This document shows, one piece after another, positions 45,371 to 55,459 of a stretch of DNA of 64,000 nt. The notes beneath the pieces were generated by a model. It was not told where the DNA came from. It searched no databases and worked only from the letters and a program-made list of their open reading frames with translations. Location of the stretch: positions 1 to 64,000 of the forward strand of contig JAEZLH010000011.1 in NCBI GenBank assembly GCA_023435895.1, in the 5' to 3' direction. The translations under genes and the position numbers were made by a program. The DNA is from Bacillota bacterium (lineage in GTDB: Bacteria > Bacillota > Clostridia > Lachnospirales > Lachnospiraceae). Numbering within the stretch: position 1 is the stretch's first letter; the number at the start of each line of letters is the position of its first letter.

Positions 45371-46879
45371 TCACTCCTTATCGTTATTTTTCTCATCATC
45401 ATTCTTCAGGCTTTTTTTTAAGGTAAATATAATCTTGGTTCCGATACCAAGCTCGCTTGTGGCCCATATTTTTCCCGAATGATCTTCAATAATTTTCTTA
45501 GAGATGGCAAGTCCCAAGCCGCTACCACCCTTTTTTGAATTTCTGGAGGCATCTGCCCGATAAAACCGATCAAATATATATGGAATATCTGACTTTGGAA
45601 TACCAATTCCATTGTCTTCAATCTCAACCTGAGCATAATTGCCCTCTTCCTGAATCCGAATCCTGATAATTCCCTTGGGCTTATCAATATATTTTACAGC
45701 ATTGCCAATAATGTTGTTTATAACCCTCTTTAACTGCTCTGCATCTGCTATTACAAAGGTATCCTGGCTAATCGCACTTTCATATAAAATTTCAATATTC
45801 TTCACTTCCAAATCAAGTGATAAATCTTCGATACAATCATCAAAATACTCTTGAAGATTAATCTCCTTAAATGAATAGGGAACCGTATTGCAATCAATCT
45901 TGGTATAGAAGGCTAATTCATCCACCAAAATGGACATGTCATTTGCTTTTGTAAAGATCGTTTTTAAATACTTTTCCTGCTTCTCCGGTGTTACGGCAAC
46001 TCCATCAATCAGTCCCTCTGAATATCCCTTAATGGCGGTAAGTGGGGTTTTCAAATCATGGGAGATATTACTGATCAATTCTTTAATATCCTCTTCATAT
46101 TGAAGCCGACTTTCAATCTGCTCTTTTAATCGAATACGCATTTCTTCAAAGTCTTCGCAAATCTGTCCAATCTCGTCCTTGGTTTCAGTCTGAACGGAAT
46201 AATCCAAATCGCCTTCCTTAATTTGATTCATTCCCACTCGAAGCCGGTTTAGCGGCCGCAGGATACTGCGATAAATCCAAAACATCAACAAAACACCGGT
46301 AAACGTGATTATTAACAAAAATGATATAATACTTTGTGAGACAACTGCCTTAATTTGAGGAAACAACATATTCAAATCCGTTATTACAAATATCGTTCCT
46401 TCTCCACCATCTGAAAAGTAAAAGTCCTGAGATTTCACCAAAAATGGATGGGTGCTTCCGATATACATCCCACCGTCCACGTCGGTATTGTATACTCCGA
46501 ATCTTTGCAGCTCTCCGGCTATCATATCCAGCTTTGCCTGTTCGCCTACATATACAAATTCTTTATTCTTTCGAACTACAACAAAGGAATATTTCTCTTC
46601 CAACTTTGTATTTAATCGCTCAATGTATTCTTTATCTTCCAGCTTCTCCGGAAACTTAAGTGCTGCAAGCTTGATATCATTATAGGTTCCCCGTGTCAGC
46701 AAATTAAGTATCTGAATTGGACGGGTAAGTATTTGCAGCGTATCTGCTTCTACATCATAAGACTGCTGAACGGAATTGGTCTGTAGCCTTACAATCGTTC
46801 CCGCAGCTGCGGACAGTAATATAATTGGCAAGGCAATCATGATAAAAAATGCGGTTAACAACCTGTCCTTAAGTTTCAA
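45371..46879 (-). CDS. Membrane sensor histidine kinase
   Basis: Start taken as TTG 46879 with AAGGAG upstream; GTG 46888 overlaps the ribosome site. Two membrane segments bracket an extracytoplasmic sensor domain (about 40-190); then HAMP (RSILRPLNRLRVGMNQIKEG), HisKA with SNISHDLKTPLTAIKGY (phosphorylated His near 275) and HATPase with NIIGNAVKY (N box), EDNGIGIP, and GSGLGLAISKKI. Complete and catalytically intact. Signal unknown. Operon with the response regulator immediately downstream. Confidence 0.93.
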   Translation of the reverse strand: MKLKDRLLTAFFIMIALPIILLSAAAGTIVRLQTNSVQQSYDVEADTLQILTRPIQILNLLTRGTYNDIKLAALKFPEKLEDKEYIERLNTKLEEKYSFVVVRKNKEFVYVGEQAKLDMIAGELQRFGVYNTDVDGGMYIGSTHPFLVKSQDFYFSDGGEGTIFVITDLNMLFPQIKAVVSQSIISFLLIITFTGVLLMFWIYRSILRPLNRLRVGMNQIKEGDLDYSVQTETKDEIGQICEDFEEMRIRLKEQIESRLQYEEDIKELISNISHDLKTPLTAIKGYSEGLIDGVAVTPEKQEKYLKTIFTKANDMSILVDELAFYTKIDCNTVPYSFKEINLQEYFDDCIEDLSLDLEVKNIEILYESAISQDTFVIADAEQLKRVINNIIGNAVKYIDKPKGIIRIRIQEEGNYAQVEIEDNGIGIPKSDIPYIFDRFYRADASRNSKKGGSGLGLAISKKIIEDHSGKIWATSELGIGTKIIFTLKKSLKNDDEKNNDKE

Positions 46880-47296
46880 TGCTTCCACTCCTTATTTAAC
46901 TTCATATCATTATATAATCATGTAATTGAAAAGTCTAATTATTAAGTTAAGCAGCAATAAAATTATATATTGTTATAAGTAAATTTTAAACCTAATGTAA
47001 TACACAACCTATTCTTTATACTGTTAACAATAAATACTATTTCATTCAACCTTAACTACTATAAGTAAGTATAGCATGATGTTTCTTTAAATGCACAGAA
47101 AAAAACAATGACTTTTCTAAAGTTTTCATTAAATACTATCTATGATTCGGCTGACAAAATCCCTGTTTAAACTGTACTTGTGGCGATTTTTATTAATCAA
47201 AAGACTATTCTTTCTGCTAATTACCGAACGAGTCTATTTGGATTTGCTTGTAATACCCGACCATCTATTGTTATTTTTATTTTCCACTCAACAAGA
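46880..47296. other. Gene-free interval
   Basis: About 417 bases upstream of the two-component operon, AT-rich, with no ORF, riboswitch or strong palindrome that I can identify. It must hold the promoter of the kinase operon, but none stands out clearly. Confidence 0.5.
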
Positions 47297-47339
47297 AAGG
47301 CTGCTCTCCTCTCCTTTATAGGAGAATGAAAACAGCCTT
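47297..47339 (-). terminator. Hairpin after metK
   Basis: AAGGCTG and CAGCCTT arms plus inner CTCCT/AGGAG pairing, located 112 bases past the metK stop, with a modest T-rich tail on the minus strand. Confidence 0.5.
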
Positions 47340-47450
47340 CTTTATGTTTATTTTATTACAGAATTTATTCTTGTCTATGCTGCAAGCTTATTACCCTTTG
47401 CCATTCCTGTTTTAGTGTATGGCCGCCGGATAAGAATATTCATTAGCCTA

Positions 47451-48644
47451 TTACTTTAAATAGCCCTTTAACACTTCCACTTTGTCAGTTTTCTCCCAAG
47501 GAAGATCCAGATCATTTCTGCCAAAGTGACCATAAGCTGCGGTCTGCTTGTAGATTGGTCTTCTTAAATCCAGCATCTTAATAATTCCTGCTGGACGAAG
47601 ATCAAAATACTTACGAATTACGGCTACTAATTCAAGGTCGGAAAGCTTTCCGGTACCGAAGGTATCCACCATGATGGAAGTAGGCTCTGCCACACCGATA
47701 GCGTAGGATAATTGGATTTCAAGACGATCTGCTAATCCAGCTGCTACTAAGTTTTTTGCCACATAACGTGCTGCATATGCTGCGGAACGATCTACCTTTG
47801 TACAATCTTTGCCGGAGAAAGCACCACCGCCATGTCTTGCATATCCGCCATAGGTATCTACAATAATCTTACGTCCTGTCAAACCACTATCGCCATTGGG
47901 ACCACCGATTACAAATCGGCCAGTGGGGTTGATGAAGAACTTTGTATTCTCATCCACTAATTCCTGAGGAAGTACCGGGTCTAATACATATTTTTTGATG
48001 TCCTTACGAAGTTGCTCGGTTGTAACCTCTTCTCCATGTTGGGTTGAGAGAACAACTGCATTAAGATGAATCGGCTTGCCATTTTCATCATATTCCACAG
48101 TAACCTGGGATTTGCCATCAGGACGAAGGTAATTTAAAACACCCTCTTTTCTGATTTTGGTCAACTGTCTGGTCAGCTTATGAGCTAAAGAAATCGGATA
48201 AGGCATATATTCTTCTGTCTCATTGGTGGCATAACCAAACATCATACCCTGATCTCCAGCACCAATCTTTGATAACTCTTCATCCTCTGTCTGTTTTTCT
48301 TTTACTTCAAATGCTGTATCAACACCAAGTGCAATATCCTTGGATTGCTCATCAAGTGCAACAATAACGCCACAGGTATTGGCATCAAATCCATATTCAG
48401 AATGATCATAACCAATCTCACGAATGGTATCTCTTACTATTCTTTGAATATCTACATATCCCTGTGTTGTTACTTCACCCATTACTAATACTAATCCGGT
48501 TGTAATTGCTGTTTCACAAGCAACACGGCTCATGGGATCCTGTGCTAATAAAGCATCCAAAACTGCGTCTGAAATCTGATCACAAATCTTATCCGGATGT
48601 CCTTCTGTTACTGATTCTGAAGTAAATAATCTTTTCTGTACCAT
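47451..48644 (-). CDS. metK: S-adenosylmethionine synthetase
   Basis: 397 aa. Makes SAM from methionine and ATP. Signatures: [20 protein letters not shown] (substrate and metal residues), [16 protein letters not shown], and [20 protein letters not shown]; the three-domain length is standard. ATG 48644 has AAAGGAGG nine bases upstream; the longer frame to 48683 is not supported. Expression is set by the SAM-I riboswitch just upstream, so feedback by its product is expected. Confidence 0.98.
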   Translation of the reverse strand: MVQKRLFTSESVTEGHPDKICDQISDAVLDALLAQDPMSRVACETAITTGLVLVMGEVTTQGYVDIQRIVRDTIREIGYDHSEYGFDANTCGVIVALDEQSKDIALGVDTAFEVKEKQTEDEELSKIGAGDQGMMFGYATNETEEYMPYPISLAHKLTRQLTKIRKEGVLNYLRPDGKSQVTVEYDENGKPIHLNAVVLSTQHGEEVTTEQLRKDIKKYVLDPVLPQELVDENTKFFINPTGRFVIGGPNGDSGLTGRKIIVDTYGGYARHGGGAFSGKDCTKVDRSAAYAARYVAKNLVAAGLADRLEIQLSYAIGVAEPTSIMVDTFGTGKLSDLELVAVIRKYFDLRPAGIIKMLDLRRPIYKQTAAYGHFGRNDLDLPWEKTDKVEVLKGYLK

Positions 48645-48683
48645 AATATAATCCTCCTTTAGGAAAATGTCGTTGACAAACAT

Positions 48684-48825
48684 AAAAATAAGCCCGCTGA
48701 AAGCGGACCTGACATATACAAATCAAATCCCCTTATTGTTCGATTACTCGCTCAGGTTGGCACCTTCCTGTACAGGGGTTGCCGTGACTTCATAGAGCCT
48801 TACTCTCCGTCACTCTGAATAAGAG
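48684..48825 (-). promoter_or_regulatory. SAM-I (S-box) riboswitch of metK
   Basis: The minus strand carries the S-box pattern: CTCTTATTCAGAG (P1), GAAGTCACGGCAACC, AAGGTGCCAACCTGAGC, followed by expression platform hairpin GTCCGCTTTCAGCGG with a T-rich tail at 48683-48689. Bound SAM should favour the terminator and lower metK. The 334 bases between its 5' end and the murA stop hold nothing recognised. Confidence 0.95.
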
Positions 48826-49159
48826 AAAAAATTAACGTATTCAATTATTGTATCAATATAAGAATATAACGGAATTCCACAGAAGTCAAGTGGATTTTTT
48901 AACCGAATTTTTCTTTAGGTAAATAAAGAACAGCTGCATTATACAACTGTCTCTTTTCATTATTCTCTCGTTCTGTATGTATGGATAATAATAAAATAGT
49001 ATAGTTTCTTACTAACCGGGTGCTAAAAGCCCTATTTAACAGTGGCAGTGACAATTTTCATATACCAAAAATCTTATGCTTCCACGAACACGGTATAAAA
49101 GGACTTTTGACTCCCATTATTAGTTAATTTCTAAACAATGTTATGCCGAAAAATATAGG

Positions 49160-50458
49160 CTAGCTTACTTTCAATTTAAATTTATTAATTGCTTTCATAT
49201 CCTCGGAATCAACCTTAATCATGTCTGCGCCGAGCATCTGCATCTTATCCTCTAACTTTTCATAGCCACGTTCAATGTATTCAACGTCTTCCACAATTGT
49301 AAAGCCCTCTGCCATCAATCCGGCAATAACAAGAGCTGCACCACCGCGCAAGTCCGGAGCTGAAACCACAGCACCGCTAAGTTTCTCTACCCCTTCAATA
49401 ATAGCAGTATTGCTCTCCACCTTAATGTTAGCTCCCATTCTGCTAAGTTCGTCCACATATTTAAAACGATTCTCAAAGATACTCTCAGTAACAATACTTG
49501 TACCCTTGGATAAGGCAAGCAATGTAGTCATCTGGGGCTGCATATCCGTTAAAAACCCAGGATATACTAAGGTTTTAACATGAGTGCTTCCAAGTGTCTT
49601 GGTAACACGAACCCTCACTGCATCGTCAAATTCCTCAACCTCTGCTCCGATATCTAGAAGCTTCGCTGTAAATGCTTCCAAATGCTTAGGAATTACATTC
49701 TTAATTAGCACGTCCCCTTTTGTTGCTGCAGCAGCAAACATAAAGGTTCCTGCCTCTATTTGATCCGGTATAATAGAATATTCACATCCATGTAATTTGG
49801 AAACACCTTTGATACGAATTATGTCAGTACCCGCACCTTTTATGTTCGCTCCCATACTGTTTAAAAAGTTAGCAACATCAACAACATGAGGTTCTTTTGC
49901 TGCATTCTCCAGTGTGGTAAGCCCGTCTGCTAAGCAAGCCGCCATCATAACATTGATGGTCGATCCAACACTGCAAACATCAAAATAAACGTGTGCTCCA
50001 ATTAAAGCTTCCGCATCCGCACAAATAGCACCATATTCAATTTTAACTTTAGCGCCTAACGCTTCAAAGCCCTTGATATGTTGATCAAAGGGTCTGCTTC
50101 CAATATTGCATCCACCAGGAAGAACTACGGAAGAACTCTTGTACTTACCCAGCAACGCCCCTATCAAATAATAAGAGCCGCGGATTTTTCTTACATAATC
50201 AAAATCCACTTTCACAGTACGAATATTATTTCCTGTAATATATACCGTGTTCGAATTAACTCTTTCTACCTTTGCTCCGATATCCTCTACTGCTCTTAAT
50301 AAAATATCGATATCTCTTACATCAGGAATATTTTCAATCTTAACTGTTTCATCCGTCATTACCGCTGCTGCTATAATTCCAAGGGCCGCATTTTTATAGC
50401 CACTTATAGAAACTTCCCCGCAAAGTGGTTTTCCACCTTTTATGATATATTGCTCCAT
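49160..50458 (-). CDS. murA: UDP-N-acetylglucosamine 1-carboxyvinyltransferase MurA
   Basis: 432 aa. First committed step of peptidoglycan synthesis (PEP transfer to UDP-GlcNAc). KNAALG at residue 22 gives the substrate Lys-Asn; the mobile loop carries the catalytic Cys117 (VLPGGCNIGSRP), the target of fosfomycin; later motifs DQIEAGTFMFAAA and DLRGGAALVIAGL are standard. The presence of Cys rather than Asp implies fosfomycin sensitivity. It lacks hints of which paralogue (MurA or MurZ). ATG 50458 has GAGGTG six bases upstream. Confidence 0.96.
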   Translation of the reverse strand: MEQYIIKGGKPLCGEVSISGYKNAALGIIAAAVMTDETVKIENIPDVRDIDILLRAVEDIGAKVERVNSNTVYITGNNIRTVKVDFDYVRKIRGSYYLIGALLGKYKSSSVVLPGGCNIGSRPFDQHIKGFEALGAKVKIEYGAICADAEALIGAHVYFDVCSVGSTINVMMAACLADGLTTLENAAKEPHVVDVANFLNSMGANIKGAGTDIIRIKGVSKLHGCEYSIIPDQIEAGTFMFAAAATKGDVLIKNVIPKHLEAFTAKLLDIGAEVEEFDDAVRVRVTKTLGSTHVKTLVYPGFLTDMQPQMTTLLALSKGTSIVTESIFENRFKYVDELSRMGANIKVESNTAIIEGVEKLSGAVVSAPDLRGGAALVIAGLMAEGFTIVEDVEYIERGYEKLEDKMQMLGADMIKVDSEDMKAINKFKLKVS

Positions 50459-50728
50459 TATGCACCTCAATTTTTGAACTTAAGTTTGTCATTTTGTATA
50501 TTAAATACTTCCACATTTTTACTAATTCAAATAACACCAATTTGATTATACCATAAAGTAATGTTTTGTAAATTAGTTTTTGCGTTTTTTACAGGCTAAA
50601 TAGCCTATTTCTTTGATATTTAACGTTTTTTTAATCATCTGTTAACAAAATTAGTTCCATTTTACCTTAAATTCCAAATAAAATACATATGTATCTCGAG
50701 GTAATTTTATATCTTTTTACCAGTTGGG

Positions 50729-50931
50729 TTACTATCCACTCCCAATTCAAACCTTAGCATAATGATTAGGATAAATGATTTCCGAAAAGGAGTATTTGCA
50801 TTCGTCGGTATTTAGGCTCTGTCTTTTAGAGCCTTATGTACCGCTACGTAATGCAACTACGAAAGCGTCTCCGTTTCGGGAAACATTTGTCATAATCATA
50901 TCTCAAGCTTTGACTGGGAGTAAAAAGTAAT
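50729..50931. repeat. About 200-bp imperfect palindrome, copy 2 of the intergenic element
   Basis: The core 50791-50870 (GTATTTGCATTCGTCGGTAT to TGTACCGCTACGTAATGCAA) is closely similar, in inverted orientation, to the core of the element at 30359-30500. Outside it, imperfect long arms (TTACTATCCACTCCCAATTC... and its complement near 50910-50930) close the palindrome; the arms differ in sequence from those of copy 1. Loop GGCTCT/AGAGCC. Lies between murA and the TPR gene, ending eight bases before the latter's stop. Confidence 0.75.
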
Positions 50932-50937
50932 CATTGG

Positions 50938-52410
50938 CTATAAGCTAATTCCCCAAACCTCTGAATCACCAAAAAGTGTATTGCTTTGTGAAAACGTCTC
51001 CGAATCCATCTCATTACCTATCAGTATAACTGCGAAATCCTCTTCAAGCTGTTGTGCCAGCTGCGTCACAGCTTGCACACTTTCCTGATAGAGTGCTTCC
51101 GCCCCATTAATCAAAAGGCAACACCCTCTTAATGTCTCCTTCTTCCCCATGATATTGATTGCATTCAATTTCTGTGCTGAAATTTTTGCTACTTTAGGTG
51201 AAGACAGTAGACCCGCTTTATTCATGAATAACGCCAACTTCTTAGATAGTTCTACACTCATCTCTTCATTATTCCCTGCTATGTATATCATAGGAGGATA
51301 GATATTCTTCTGGATTAGATTGACCAAAATATCCACAAGCTGCAGCTTTAACACCTCATCTTCTAAAAAACCCTGAAAAACTTCTTCAAGATCTACTCCT
51401 GTTGTGCTCGCTATGTAATCAAGTATGTTATCTTCCTGAGCTACCTCTTCCTCCACCTCATCTTCCAGATCAAATACGAAGACTTGTTCCTCTTCCTCTG
51501 TTAGTTCTGTTATACTGGTGGACTCCTTTTCTTTATCTGCTATAGCATCAATATTATTATAATCCACTTCCTCTTTAACCGAATCGCTTTCAGAAGTTTC
51601 TTCCTTCATTAGCTCTGCATCCAACGTAATCGCTACTTCCTCTAGCAAATCATTTTGTGAGGTTTTTTCTTCCTTCTTCTCATTTGCTTCTTTTATTATC
51701 TGTGCCAGATCCAACGTATCGTCCTTAAGAGCGGCCATCTGCTCCATATACCTCTCCTTGGCAACCTGAAAGTCTATGGTATTTCCACTAATTCCAAGTG
51801 ATCTTCTCCTTATTTCTTCCATCAACTTTTCTTTATTGGTGTCACCCATAAAATAGGAGCGAAGCAATTTTGCTTTTTCCACATAGGGGCCTTCTCCAAA
51901 CCACAGAATAATATCGGAACACTCTTTAATGCATTCCTTCTCCATTCCTGCTTTATAATAAAGCTTTGCCAGTTCATAAGCCCACTTTTCTGTATATTGG
52001 AGCATTTTTAATTTTTCAAGGTTTCGAATCATTTTCTCATAGGAAGCCCCTTGCATTTTATCAAGTTTATAGCGAAAAATATGATTTTCATAATCCTCTT
52101 CCGCGTATTTCTCATATATTTTATAATACTTCTCTGCTTCTTCTGTTTCATCCCTCCTAATCGAGATATCAATCAACTGAGAAATGGTTTTACGGGTTTG
52201 TGATTTTTCATAAATCCGGAGATAAAGCTCCGCCGCTTCATCATAGTAACCATTTTCCTTAAGAACTCCCGCCATGAGGTTGAGATCCGATAAGTTTTTT
52301 ACTTTTCTCAGATTGATTGTTTCCAGAATTTCTTGTGCGGATAGCAAATCGCCTTCGATTACTTTTTCTCTAATCGCTTCTGTTTTTTCTATTATTTCAT
52401 AGCTACCCAT
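50938..52410 (-). CDS. TPR protein with degenerate AAA-like C-terminal domain (490 aa)
   Basis: About 200 residues of TPR-like helices (LSAQEILETINLRK, NLMAGVLKENGYYDEAAEL, SQLIDISIRRDETEEAEKY), a long acidic linker (about 250-330), then a C-terminal part whose order (PPMIYIAGNNEEMSVELSKK, GLLSSPKVAKISAQKLNAI, GCCLLINGAEALYQESVQ, LEEDFAVILIGNE) follows the SpoVK/CbxX AAA fold, but the Walker A Lys-Ser/Thr and Walker B acidic pair are missing. No ATP hydrolysis expected. GGAGG seven bases before ATG 52410. Paired with the cNMP-binding-fold gene upstream. Confidence 0.72.
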   Translation of the reverse strand: MGSYEIIEKTEAIREKVIEGDLLSAQEILETINLRKVKNLSDLNLMAGVLKENGYYDEAAELYLRIYEKSQTRKTISQLIDISIRRDETEEAEKYYKIYEKYAEEDYENHIFRYKLDKMQGASYEKMIRNLEKLKMLQYTEKWAYELAKLYYKAGMEKECIKECSDIILWFGEGPYVEKAKLLRSYFMGDTNKEKLMEEIRRRSLGISGNTIDFQVAKERYMEQMAALKDDTLDLAQIIKEANEKKEEKTSQNDLLEEVAITLDAELMKEETSESDSVKEEVDYNNIDAIADKEKESTSITELTEEEEQVFVFDLEDEVEEEVAQEDNILDYIASTTGVDLEEVFQGFLEDEVLKLQLVDILVNLIQKNIYPPMIYIAGNNEEMSVELSKKLALFMNKAGLLSSPKVAKISAQKLNAINIMGKKETLRGCCLLINGAEALYQESVQAVTQLAQQLEEDFAVILIGNEMDSETFSQSNTLFGDSEVWGISL

Positions 52411-52518
52411 CACTTGACCTCCTTTGTAGAATATTGATACCTGAGGACAAATATCCTCACATATTATACTATCATTAGATTCCGGTTAATTCAAGAGGAA
52501 TGCTCCCATTTTAGTAAA

Positions 52519-54852
52519 TTATTGGTTCTTATAAAAATCCAAATTCGTAACTAGCTCTGGTGTCAATTCGATATTTTCTCTTTGCAACAGACGATATCTA
52601 CCTTCTATTTCTCGGATTTTTTTAAGCTTCTCTCTATAAAACTTTGCCATAGCTTCCTCAAATACCATTTGATTCTTTACTTGCTCCCTGATATTTTTCT
52701 CAAAAGGACAGTAGGTTGCCATAATCTCTCGAACAACCTTATTAAGCTTTACTACCCCTTTTGCTTCAAGCAAGACCCACTGCTCATAATCCAGTGCAAA
52801 TACTTCACGGCTATTATTTCGACCTTTTTGAATCTGCATTTTAATTTTTTGCTTTTTCTCTTCGGATAGATCTTTATTTTTACGATAAAATTGTAGATAC
52901 TCTGAATACTCAGAAGTCAGTGACTTCTGAGCTATGTTGTTCCATGCGGAACCCTCAATGGTACGACATAGTTCCCAACGAAAACGACCAATGATCCTAA
53001 CTAAAAGTGTCTTAAGAGGCATCTCTGATAATATTGGAAGCATGAAACGTCCGGCACTTTCTCTTTTCTTGCCGGATATCTCTTGCCACATTACTCCATT
53101 AGAGCCAACGTTCGGCATTAAGATAATATCTGGGAATATATTTTTCATAACAAATTCTCGGGTAATATTTTTTTCTTGATTTGAATAAACGATCTCACGG
53201 AAGAATGCTGAATAATCTACTTTCAGAATCTCATTAATCGCATCATTTACTCTGGCTGGAGTAACATAAATGCGTTCAAAATTGCCGGGCCATTGATCCT
53301 TATGAAGCACGGGCACAAAGCTTGAAAGCGTTCCGCTGGTAGTACGATTATTATAACGGAACATATTTTGAATTTCGTATGCAAGCTTTTTCTCTTTATC
53401 ATGCGCCAAGATCTCATAATCTCGCTCACTCATCTGCCCTTTTCGCTTCATTTCATTGATTGTATCCGCATATTCCAGATCAAATTCATTCTTTGATGGT
53501 TCTCTTTCCCCTTCATAAATCATAGTTAACCAAGTCTTTATATCAAATACATAGCGAGGCCCCTCGGATTCGCCCTCTTCCTCCAGAAAATAAAGCGATA
53601 GAAGTTGATCGTCTGTTAATAACCTTTCATCCGCAAAACCATATCGCAAAAACATTTCTACTAATCTGGATGACTTTCCTTCTCCATAAGACCTTAAAAA
53701 AGCCTTATGATATATCTCATAATAATGCTCTGCCAACAATCTTCGAAGTGCTCTGGCTCCATCATCACCGGATGCTTTATCTCTAAGCTGAACAAAGTGA
53801 TTCATCACCTTCATCATCTCTACAGCCTTTATACTCTCAACTTGTGCGTACTCCAGCAGCTTTTGATAAGAATCTTTTAGCTCTGCCAGGGCATTTTGCT
53901 TCTCTTCCTTTGTATGTTCCCCAACTGATTCATTAATGGCATCGGGATTCATCTCATTATTAATCAGGTTATGATATCCCTCTTCCATTCTTTTTCTATT
54001 AACTCTAAGCTTTTTACCAAGATAACGCTCTGCAAAAAGCTCCGCCTTATTGATTTGCTCTATCATCTCATCCAAAATATCAATCAGTGTAACGCCTCCT
54101 ACATGGTCTGAATAAGATGCATATCCTATCACACGGCCATATAAGCAGCTATCTGTATCATCTATCATGCACTCTGCCATTGTTAATAAAAACTTAGAAA
54201 GCTCTTCTAATGCCTCTAATTGCTGATTCACTAAAAATGCCTGCTCCTCGATCTGATACATGGTCACGGTATTACCGTAGGAATAGAAGGTCTTAACCGC
54301 ATCGATAGGTAAATTCTTACAGGCACAGTAATATTGAACCCTATCACGAAGCATTTCTATCTGGTTCTCCGGCATATTCAAGTTCAGAAGCTTGTCCGAA
54401 TCCTGGAAGGCAACTCCGTTTTTTAAAGCGGACTGCTTCAACATTTGGTAAGTTTGTGTAAGGTATTGATAAATCTCAGATACCCCTTTCATTATATTTT
54501 GAAAGGCCTGATCAAGATCATGAATTGTCTTATAGAAAGAGGCTACCATAATTCCGTGATAATCTTTATTTACATTTAAAATCGTCTCTATTTCATCCTG
54601 TTTCTTAATTGGAAACACATAAATCATCACATCATCGAGAGCGGTATAACTACATTGATAAGTTCCTGTATATATATCATTGATGCCCAAAAATGCACCG
54701 GACCCCATAACTACCTTAGCACCTTCACTATGCATTATTACTCGACCCTTAACAATCATTGCAGCCCAGAAAACAGGTTCTCCTTTAATAAAAATATTAC
54801 TTCCTTTCAAAAATTGGTTAACTGCATTTGCATTTATATTCATCTGCATCAT
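52519..54852 (-). CDS. Protein with N-terminal cyclic-nucleotide-binding fold, unknown C-terminal region
   Basis: Residues 10-110 look like a CRP-type cNMP-binding domain (LKGSNIFIKGEPVFWAAMIV, GRVIMHSEGAKVVMGSGAF, then a GxxxG-less loop), lacking the classical Arg-containing PBC motif, so ligand binding is doubtful. The remaining 670 residues are helix-rich with coiled-coil stretches and no recognised domain; a long basic segment near 620-680 stands out. About 778 aa. No membrane segment. ATG 54852 is one of several close starts. Precedes the TPR/AAA-like gene by 108 bases in the same direction, a probable two-gene unit. Function unknown. Confidence 0.7.
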   Translation of the reverse strand: MMQMNINANAVNQFLKGSNIFIKGEPVFWAAMIVKGRVIMHSEGAKVVMGSGAFLGINDIYTGTYQCSYTALDDVMIYVFPIKKQDEIETILNVNKDYHGIMVASFYKTIHDLDQAFQNIMKGVSEIYQYLTQTYQMLKQSALKNGVAFQDSDKLLNLNMPENQIEMLRDRVQYYCACKNLPIDAVKTFYSYGNTVTMYQIEEQAFLVNQQLEALEELSKFLLTMAECMIDDTDSCLYGRVIGYASYSDHVGGVTLIDILDEMIEQINKAELFAERYLGKKLRVNRKRMEEGYHNLINNEMNPDAINESVGEHTKEEKQNALAELKDSYQKLLEYAQVESIKAVEMMKVMNHFVQLRDKASGDDGARALRRLLAEHYYEIYHKAFLRSYGEGKSSRLVEMFLRYGFADERLLTDDQLLSLYFLEEEGESEGPRYVFDIKTWLTMIYEGEREPSKNEFDLEYADTINEMKRKGQMSERDYEILAHDKEKKLAYEIQNMFRYNNRTTSGTLSSFVPVLHKDQWPGNFERIYVTPARVNDAINEILKVDYSAFFREIVYSNQEKNITREFVMKNIFPDIILMPNVGSNGVMWQEISGKKRESAGRFMLPILSEMPLKTLLVRIIGRFRWELCRTIEGSAWNNIAQKSLTSEYSEYLQFYRKNKDLSEEKKQKIKMQIQKGRNNSREVFALDYEQWVLLEAKGVVKLNKVVREIMATYCPFEKNIREQVKNQMVFEEAMAKFYREKLKKIREIEGRYRLLQRENIELTPELVTNLDFYKNQ

Positions 54853-55028
54853 GACACCGCCGATCACTTATTTTTCTTACGTTTAATATATTGTATTATA
54901 TAGCAATTCCATCGATTCAGAAATAGATTTTTTCCATAATCTTAGCATATAGGACAAAAGGCTTATATCCATTTATTTTGTGCAGTTATAAAACTTCTTT
55001 CGCTCTTAATATTGAGCAAAAAACCGCA

Positions 55029-55058
55029 TTAAGTATTCAAAAAAAAGAAATGCAAACT
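55029..55058 (-). terminator. Intrinsic terminator of ffs
   Basis: AGAAATGCA and TGCATTTCT arms, then an eight-T run on the minus strand, 29 bases below the SRP RNA 3' end. Confidence 0.85.
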
Positions 55059-55086
55059 GCATTTCTTCAATTGTATTATTTAAATT

Positions 55087-55348
55087 CCGTGCGCTCTGCT
55101 TTGAATGCTTACCATAAGCGTTACCCTTACAGTTAACTCGATCCAGGCATCCTTACGGCACACAAGAGCTTTTGCTTAGTGCTGCTTCATTCCTGACCTG
55201 ACACGGTTCACAAATTCCTGTTGCGTAAGACCCAAACGTCAACATCACTTATAAGGGGCGGCCCTACAGTAAGACACCCTGGGCAGAACATCACCCCTGC
55301 TGTAGCGGATTGCAGGTACAGGGCACCGCTATCTCCCCGGCTGCACGG
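55087..55348 (-). ncRNA. ffs: Signal recognition particle RNA, large (Bacillus-type)
   Basis: On the minus strand, CCGTGC at the 5' end (55343-55348) pairs with GCACGG at the 3' end (55087-55092). The 5' Alu domain has GCCGGGGAGATAGCGGTGCC and CTGTACCTGCAATCCGCTAC; the S-domain tip shows the helix 8 signature GTGTCAGGTCAGGAATGAAG followed by CAGCAC. Length 262 bases, as for Gram-positive scRNA with Alu domain. Binds Ffh and targets membrane proteins. Follows tadA, an arrangement known in Firmicutes. Confidence 0.95.
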
Positions 55349-55459
55349 AAACTTTACGACTATTTTATTATAAATATAAACTCGAATTGCTCTTCTTTGT
55401 TACATAATATGAAATTCAAAAGAGCTGTATTGCAAGTATATAATTTTTAGAGTAGAATG

